Below, piece after piece: positions 58,772 to 64,000 of a stretch of DNA of 64,000 nucleotides; the stretch's first letter is position 1, and each line of letters begins with the position of its first letter. The DNA is from Acidaminococcus sp. GTDB lineage: Bacteria > Bacillota > Negativicutes > Acidaminococcales > Acidaminococcaceae. Location of the stretch: assembly GCA_022482815.1 (NCBI GenBank), contig JAKVOM010000001.1:1942946-2006945 (forward strand), read 5' to 3'. Below the pieces are notes generated by a model. That model saw only the letters and a program-made list of their open reading frames with translations, was not told the origin of the DNA and searched no databases. The translations under genes and the position numbers were made by a program.

Positions 58772-59740
58772 ATGAGAATCCGCATTAAGGATCTCAGCAA
58801 GGTTTACTCTCCGGCTTTTGGTATTCGTAATTTGAATCTGGAGATTGAAGACGGGAGCTTTACGACACTCCTCGGCCCGTCAGGGTGCGGCAAGACGACG
58901 CTGCTTCGCATGATAGCCGGTCTTGAAACGCCGGATTCGGGAGACATATATTTTGATGACCGCTGCGTCTTTTCGAGTGAAAAAGGAATATTTGTTCCTC
59001 CTGAAGAGCGGCATCTTGGCTTTGTATTTCAGGATTTTGCCCTTTGGCCGCACATGACGGTCTTTGAAAACGTGGCATTTCCGCTGCGTGCCCGTAAGGA
59101 AACGGAGGGGCTGGACGCCGAAGTAAAAAAGGCCCTTGCCATTGTTCACCTGGAAGGCTTCGAAAAGCGCCTTCCCAAAGAGCTTTCAGGCGGTCAGCAG
59201 CAGCGCGTGGCCCTTGCCCGTGCCATAATCGGTCATCCGGACTGCGTGCTCTTTGATGAGCCGCTTTCGGCACTGGATGCCCTCTTGCGCGAAAGTATGC
59301 GCGTGGAAATGAAGAAAATTACGCAGTCACTGGGAATCTCGTCCGTCTTTGTTACGCATGACCAGCGGGAAGCGATGAGTATGAGTGATAAGATTGTCGT
59401 CATTAACCAGGGACACATCGAACAGATGGGGACGCCGGAAGAGATTTACCAGCACCCGCAGACCGCTTTTGTCGCTAAGTTTATCGGCAAGTCCAATTGG
59501 ATCAACGACCATGCCATGGTACGTCCGGAACATATTAAACTGGCGCCTTTTGAAGGGGCTGAAAAGTTCGCGACGCACGTTGTTTCCTCCCAGTTCATGG
59601 GAAATGGCTATGAACTCGTCGTTGAGGGAAATGGTTTTCAATGGGTTGTAACGAGTCCTGAAAAGTACAGCCCTGACGATGATCTTACTCTTTTTGTAGC
59701 TCCGAACCAGATTTACCAGTTTGCTGAAGGAATTCATTAA
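58772..59740 (+). CDS. ABC transporter ATPase (FbpC/PhnT-like)
   Basis: 322 residues. Walker A GPSGCGKTT, Q-loop, signature LSGGQQQR, Walker B CVLFDEPLSALD, His switch THDQREAMSMSD, followed by a ~90-residue C-terminal OB-like domain (TOBE), as in Fe3+- or 2-aminoethylphosphonate-type importers. It lies before a matching lipoprotein and a fused permease. Ribosome site AAGGAGG fits the ATG at 58772. Confidence 0.88.
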   Translation: MRIRIKDLSKVYSPAFGIRNLNLEIEDGSFTTLLGPSGCGKTTLLRMIAGLETPDSGDIYFDDRCVFSSEKGIFVPPEERHLGFVFQDFALWPHMTVFENVAFPLRARKETEGLDAEVKKALAIVHLEGFEKRLPKELSGGQQQRVALARAIIGHPDCVLFDEPLSALDALLRESMRVEMKKITQSLGISSVFVTHDQREAMSMSDKIVVINQGHIEQMGTPEEIYQHPQTAFVAKFIGKSNWINDHAMVRPEHIKLAPFEGAEKFATHVVSSQFMGNGYELVVEGNGFQWVVTSPEKYSPDDDLTLFVAPNQIYQFAEGIH

Positions 59741-59797
59741 TAGGCTTTGCCCCTCGCAGAGGGATATCTATTTTATACTTTAAAGGAGAGAATGCAC

Positions 59798-60814
59798 ATG
59801 TGGTTAAAGAAAGGTTTAGCAGTAGGAATGACAGCGCTTCTGTGTCTCGGTCTTGCCGGCTGCGGCAGTAAGAATGAACCGGCGAAAAAGAATGCGGACA
59901 AGAAGCTGTCCGGTAAGGTTGTCGTGTATATGCCGAGTCCTTCCGGCCTCAACAAGAAGTATGTCCAGGCTTTTGAAAAGAAAACCGGCGTGAAGGTGGA
60001 ACTTTTTGAAGGCACGACGGGCAAGATTCTGGCACGACTGGAAGCGGAAAAGGATAATCCGGCAGCTGATGTTGTCGTTCTTGCTTCCTGGTCCGACGGC
60101 CTGTCCCTCAAGAATAAGGGTGTACTGCAAAGCTATAAACCGAAAAACGTGGATAAGATGTATGACGGCTGGGTCGATAAGGACAGCATGCTCTTTGGTA
60201 CCAGTGCTTCTGCCGTCGGGGTCATTTACAATACGAAACTGATTCCGAAACTGGATGCTGATTGGGATGAACTCGCTGACCCGAAGTATAAGGACCAGAT
60301 TGCTATTCCGGATCCGCAAAAGTCCGGAGCCTGCAAGGATTTCCTGGCTGGTTATATGAATGCTAAAGGTCCGGATGGCTGGAAGACCTGGGAAAATCTC
60401 AGAAAGAACGGCCTCATGATTCCGGGCGCTAATAAGGCAGCTCTCGAAGCCGTAACGACAGGCGAAAAAGGTATCCTTATTGCCGGCGTGGATTATAACG
60501 GTTTCAGCAGCATCAAGAAGGGTGAACCGCTCGCCATGTATTATCCGAAGTCCGGTACCATCATCAACCCGAGACCTGCCATGATTTTAAAGAGCAGCAA
60601 GAACCTTGATAATGCCAGGGCTTTTGTCGATTTTCTGCTGAGTGACGAAGGCCAGAAACTGGTTGGTGACGCTTACCTGCTGCCGGGCCGCAAGGATATC
60701 AAGACCGATAAGCGTCCAAACGTATCGGATATTCCTCAGCTCAAACATAACTGGGATGAAATGATGAAGAACGCTGCCGATTATGCGGCAAAACTGGTGG
60801 CACTCTGCAAATAA
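59798..60814 (+). CDS. Lipoprotein substrate-binding component (FbpA-like)
   Basis: 338 residues. A lipoprotein signal with lipobox LAGC at about 20-23 (MWLKKGLAVGMTALLCLGLA then GC) is followed by a class of binding domain with KVVVYMPSPSGLNKKYVQAF, GVIYNTKLIPKL and GTIINPRPAMILKSS. This matches ferric-iron/phosphonate/thiamine-type receptors (IdiA/FbpA group). Start at 59798 (AAAGGAG nine bases upstream). It should be anchored outside the inner membrane. Confidence 0.87.
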   Translation: MWLKKGLAVGMTALLCLGLAGCGSKNEPAKKNADKKLSGKVVVYMPSPSGLNKKYVQAFEKKTGVKVELFEGTTGKILARLEAEKDNPAADVVVLASWSDGLSLKNKGVLQSYKPKNVDKMYDGWVDKDSMLFGTSASAVGVIYNTKLIPKLDADWDELADPKYKDQIAIPDPQKSGACKDFLAGYMNAKGPDGWKTWENLRKNGLMIPGANKAALEAVTTGEKGILIAGVDYNGFSSIKKGEPLAMYYPKSGTIINPRPAMILKSSKNLDNARAFVDFLLSDEGQKLVGDAYLLPGRKDIKTDKRPNVSDIPQLKHNWDEMMKNAADYAAKLVALCK

Positions 60815-60842
60815 AATCCGGAACTACCGGTCAGATTGGAGG

Positions 60843-60873
60843 CACGAGCTGATCTTTTACAGGTCAGCTCGTG
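60843..60873 (+). promoter_or_regulatory. Intercistronic hairpin before the permease gene
   Basis: CACGAGCTGA (60843-60852) pairs perfectly with TCAGCTCGTG (60864-60873); the permease ATG is eight bases downstream and lacks a clear ribosome site. It probably reduces permease synthesis relative to the receptor, or protects the receptor mRNA. Confidence 0.55.
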
Positions 60874-60880
60874 ATTGCTT

Positions 60881-62518
60881 ATGAATAAACACAAAAAGAT
60901 CCAGCTTCTTGTGATTGCAGCTTTGCAGCTTTTCTTTATCATCTTCCCAGTACTTACCGTATTCTGGGAAGGGGTGAATGTGGACGGGCAGTTTGCACCG
61001 GGTAAGGCTCTGGCCGTCATCTTAAAAAGCAGCAACCTGGAAACAATCTCAAACTCACTCCTTCTGGGCGTTCTCGTCGTCATCGTATCAACGCTTCTTG
61101 CGACGCCGCTGGCCTTTCTCCTGGCTCGGAGCCGCTTTGCCCGCTACAAATGGCTCGACATTATCTTTCTTGTGCCTTTTATGACACCGCCTTACATTGC
61201 GTCGATGGGATGGATTCTTTTTGTCCAGAAACGCGGTCTTTTTCAGCAGTTGTTCCCATTTACGGGCCATCTGTCCGAGGCTTTTTTATCTCTTGCCGGA
61301 CTGACACTCGTCATGAGTTTCCATTCTTTTCCTTTCATGACAACAATCTTGAAAAATGCCATCCTGAACCTCGGGGACAATCTTGACGAAAGCGGGCGCA
61401 TCTGCGGCGGGAGCTTCTGGTACCGCATGCGGCGCATTACGCTGCCTCTTCTGACGGGCAACTACGCCATTGCCATGCTGCTTGTCTTTGTGAAGACACT
61501 ATCCGAATATGGTACGCCGGCTACACTCGGCAGGCGTATCGGCTTTACTGTCTTCACAACGGATATCCACCGCTATGCCTCAACCGCACCGATTGATTTC
61601 GGTACGGCAGCGAGCCTTTCTTCCGTCCTTGTCATGATCTGCATGATCATGTGGCTGATTCAGTCGTATGTGACAGAGCATCATCATTATGAAATCGTCG
61701 GCGGCAAAGGTGTGCGGGAAGGGGTAAAATCAGGGCATGTTGTTACGCTTTTTGGCGGCCTTTATATTGCGCTTCTCCTCATAGTGACGATTGGCATTCC
61801 TTATTTTTCCGTGATTTCGACATCGCTCATTAAACTGCGCGGCTATGGTCTGGCGGCGGGAAACTTTACGCTGGATCATTATGTGGAACTCTTTACGGAA
61901 AGTGATGCCGGTGTCAAGGCGCTCGCTACCAGTACGCTTATGGCTTTTGGGTCGGCAACCCTCGTTAGTGTGGCCGGCACATTAATCGTCGTTGCGATTC
62001 ACAACGTGCCGAAGTGGCACCCCTTTATCGAAGGTATGGCCCTTTTCCCGCAGATGATTCCGAATATCGTGCTTGTCATCGGCATGATGATTTTCTGGAA
62101 TAAGCTCTATGATGTCGTACCTCTGTACAATACGTTATATTTCATGCTGCTCGTGTATTCTGTCATGTTCCTTCCGTATTCCGTACAGTATGTCTCGTCA
62201 TCTCTGCTACAGGTCAGCGACAGCCTGCTTCTGGCCGGGCGCGTGTGCGGCGGCAGCAAAGCCTACGTCTTTCGCCGAATTACGCTGCCCCTTGTCATGA
62301 AAGGCATCCTGGCCGGGTGGATGATGACCTTTATCATCGTATTCCGCGAACTTGTGGCTTCGAGCCTTATCTCACCGCCTAATACGCTCACTGTATCGAC
62401 CTTCATCATGAGCGAATTTGAGCAGGGGAGCGTCTCCGTCGGCATGGCTATGGCCGTGTTGTGCGTCTTGTTTACGCTGGCAGCGCTGCTCATTATGAGA
62501 AGGATAGAGAAGGCGTAA
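60881..62518 (+). CDS. Fused ABC permease (FbpB-like, two membrane domains)
   Basis: 545 residues, about twelve membrane segments in two halves, each with a cytoplasmic EAA-type loop (DESGRICGGSFWYRMRRITL near 172-191, and SDSLLLAGRVCGGSKAYVFR near 448-467). This is the FbpB/PhnU layout where one protein forms both halves. The three-gene order ATPase-receptor-permease is a complete importer, probably for Fe3+ or a phosphonate/polyamine. No TonB-dependent receptor or Fur box was seen nearby. Confidence 0.88.
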   Translation: MNKHKKIQLLVIAALQLFFIIFPVLTVFWEGVNVDGQFAPGKALAVILKSSNLETISNSLLLGVLVVIVSTLLATPLAFLLARSRFARYKWLDIIFLVPFMTPPYIASMGWILFVQKRGLFQQLFPFTGHLSEAFLSLAGLTLVMSFHSFPFMTTILKNAILNLGDNLDESGRICGGSFWYRMRRITLPLLTGNYAIAMLLVFVKTLSEYGTPATLGRRIGFTVFTTDIHRYASTAPIDFGTAASLSSVLVMICMIMWLIQSYVTEHHHYEIVGGKGVREGVKSGHVVTLFGGLYIALLLIVTIGIPYFSVISTSLIKLRGYGLAAGNFTLDHYVELFTESDAGVKALATSTLMAFGSATLVSVAGTLIVVAIHNVPKWHPFIEGMALFPQMIPNIVLVIGMMIFWNKLYDVVPLYNTLYFMLLVYSVMFLPYSVQYVSSSLLQVSDSLLLAGRVCGGSKAYVFRRITLPLVMKGILAGWMMTFIIVFRELVASSLISPPNTLTVSTFIMSEFEQGSVSVGMAMAVLCVLFTLAALLIMRRIEKA

Positions 62519-62534
62519 AGGCAGATAGAAGAAG

Positions 62535-62670
62535 GCAAAAATGCGCATGTAGCATATGACTTTTGGCATTTAGCCGAGCCTACGGAAGAGTGGTTAGCGG
62601 CTAGAGGGCAGGGGTTAGTACGCTAATGCTTACATTTTTATTGGCAGACTCCTCAGATAGAATGCAGGCA
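62535..62670 (+). repeat. Family D repeat
   Basis: TGACTTTTGGCATTTAGCC, GAAGAGTGGTTAGCGGCTAG and GCAGACTCCTCAGATAGAATGCAGG follow the same order as in the 23486 copy. Confidence 0.6.
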
Positions 62671-62720
62671 TCATTTACTCCTTAATTCCTGCAGTCAGTT
62701 CGACGGGAGCGTAATATACG

Positions 62721-62770
62721 AAAAATCGGCTGTGAAACAATAATTTTTTGTTGCTTCACAGCCAATTTTT
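62721..62770. terminator. Bidirectional GGCTGTGAAA-type terminator
   Basis: GGCTGTGAAACAATAA pairs with TTGTTGCTTCACAGCC, with A and T runs outside. It lies between the permease gene (+) and the helicase gene (-). Confidence 0.8.
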
Positions 62771-62772
62771 AC

Positions 62773-64000
62773 TTATTTTTCACACCAATTTTTGATTTCG
62801 TCTATGCAAGACTGCAAATCGTCGCGAATTTGGTATACCCAAAAACGTTTGACGTCCCAGCCGAGTTCAAATAATCTTTGATTTCTTAGTTGATCTCGAT
62901 AGCAAAGTTCTCCATTCCAATCTCTGTGATACCGTTCTCCGTCAACTTCAATATCAAGTTTCCTCTTTCCCTGCACAATAGCTAAATCAAGCTTGTATTT
63001 TTCCACTGGGTATTGGGGCATTGTTTTAATACCCTGATCATAGAGTGCTGTATAGAACTGACGTTCCCAGTCGGAGACTTGTTCAGGATTAGCTACCTTC
63101 GGATAATCATGGGATGATGGATACTCTCCTAATTCTACTTGAACTTCTTTAGATTTTTTTGTTGCCAGTTGATTAACGTAACTTACGAAATCCTTGATAT
63201 ATTTTACTTCACAGTTGGAACAGTAGTCGGCATTTCCAACGACAATGAGCACAGCACGGGCTCGGGTGACGGCGACGTTGAAAAGATTTCCTGTGCTTTT
63301 AAGAAACTCAAGGGCTCCGGGACTTACTCCATTTGAGATAACTGGCGAGAAAAACATTACGTCTCGTTCATCACCCTGGAATTTATGAACCGTATCAGCC
63401 AGAAAGTCATTCTTTACCAGTTCTTTCTTTAATTCAGGAATTGCTTCTATGGCCTTATTTACCTTTTCAGCTTGTGCACGAAATGGTGTGACAACACCAA
63501 TTGTTCCGCTGTACTGGTTGTCAAGCACCAGGTGTTTGAGTTCATCAACAATCCCTCTGACTTCAGCTTCATTATAAGCACTGCCGGAAGGAGGACGCAC
63601 AGTCTTTCCCTTGACATCAATCCAGCGAATACCCGGTTTTAGGTTTTTGGGGAACTTCAATTTATCGTAATTTGTGGCTACACGGAGCGTACCATCATAA
63701 AATTCCTGGTTGGAGAACTCAATGATGTCTCCATAGCTGCGATGGTGGTCGCGTAATTTAATAATTTGGTTTGGATTGACTAAACTGCTTGCCAGATTAT
63801 ACAAAGATGAGACGGAATAGGACCAGCTTAGTTGTTTTTCTAAATCATATTTTTGCAGGAGACTAATATCTTGTTTTTTAGAAATGGTGCTGATATGGCT
63901 CAGCTGTTTCGGGTCTCCGATGATTACAGCCCTTTTGGCTCTGTAGAGCATAGGGAGTGCAGAGGCTATGTCACACTGGCTTGCTTCGTCAATAATAACC
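62773..64000 (-). CDS. C-terminal part of an SF1 (Upf1/DNA2-like) helicase with a nuclease-like domain
   Basis: The minus-strand frame is open to the window edge, with about 409 residues visible. At the edge stands a DEAD-like Walker B (VIIDEASQCD), followed by helicase motifs III-VI (GDPKQLS, DHHRSYGD, GVVTPFRAQA, TVHKFQGDERDVM, NVAVTRARAVLIV), so the Walker A part lies beyond the window. The last ~120 residues look like a Vsr/DUF559 restriction-endonuclease fold: KLDLAIVQGKRKLDIEVDGE, YRDQLRNQRLFELGWDVKRF. Helicase-nuclease fusions of this type occur in phage-defence genes. The start is not visible. Confidence 0.82.
   Translation of the reverse strand, partial: VIIDEASQCDIASALPMLYRAKRAVIIGDPKQLSHISTISKKQDISLLQKYDLEKQLSWSYSVSSLYNLASSLVNPNQIIKLRDHHRSYGDIIEFSNQEFYDGTLRVATNYDKLKFPKNLKPGIRWIDVKGKTVRPPSGSAYNEAEVRGIVDELKHLVLDNQYSGTIGVVTPFRAQAEKVNKAIEAIPELKKELVKNDFLADTVHKFQGDERDVMFFSPVISNGVSPGALEFLKSTGNLFNVAVTRARAVLIVVGNADYCSNCEVKYIKDFVSYVNQLATKKSKEVQVELGEYPSSHDYPKVANPEQVSDWERQFYTALYDQGIKTMPQYPVEKYKLDLAIVQGKRKLDIEVDGERYHRDWNGELCYRDQLRNQRLFELGWDVKRFWVYQIRDDLQSCIDEIKNWCEK

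Overview
The window looks like chromosomal DNA from an anaerobic, gut-type member of the Firmicutes, most likely a Negativicute (Acidaminococcaceae/Veillonellaceae-like). The basis is strong AGGAGG-type ribosome sites, roughly half GC content, an [FeFe]-hydrogenase-like protein, malolactic-type malate use, amino-acid deamination genes and many Fe-S proteins. The genus is a guess. I saw no rRNA or tRNA genes and no intact insertion sequence.

Layout. 1-1193: end of an unassigned gene and a DsbA/FrnE-like thioredoxin-fold gene. 1851-7778: a tight seven-gene operon with two flavin-type split-barrel/ferredoxin proteins, a class M sirtuin, an osmoprotectant-type ABC transporter, a zinc macrodomain ADP-ribosyl hydrolase and an Rrf2 regulator; a pyridoxal kinase follows. 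9122-12569: a small DMT protein, an ion transporter behind a yybP-ykoY (Mn2+) riboswitch, and an EFR1 flavodoxin/ferredoxin protein. 12654-17181: malolactic locus (LysR, malolactic enzyme, RraA-like protein, AEC carrier). 17456-25595: small genes, a MarR-controlled heterodimeric ABC exporter with an acetyltransferase, and a MATE pump.

25895-32566: a complete type II-C CRISPR-Cas locus: tracrRNA, 1107-residue Cas9, Cas1, Cas2 and an array of 27 uniform repeats plus two decayed ones. The tracrRNA anti-repeat has the same sense as the + strand repeats, so crRNAs must come from the minus strand. 32747-44500: housekeeping and stress genes (HD protein, threonine-synthase-like enzyme, radical SAM protein, ABC-F, hydrogenase-like protein, DNA glycosylase, short UvrA homologue).

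45150-47250 is the most unusual part. Two tandem genes resemble only the N-terminal (DEDD) half of IS110 transposases. They are preceded by two copies of a small three-stem RNA, each with its own promoter and U-rich end, and the two copies show compensatory base changes. The second gene carries a -1 frameshift at a run of six A.

47631-58214: QueG, a Cys-rich mini-protein, a MetE-like gene with an in-frame TGA, then a GntR/diaminopropionate ammonia-lyase/M20 amidohydrolase/YfcC transporter regulon sharing a CAATATATTG operator at three promoters, and two flavin reductases. 58772-62518: an Fe3+/phosphonate-type ABC importer. 62773-64000: the C-terminal part of an SF1 helicase fused to a nuclease-like domain.

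Most long intergenic gaps hold members of several dispersed repeat families that I do not recognise, found in both orientations, often with a GGGCTGTGAAA-type terminator hairpin.
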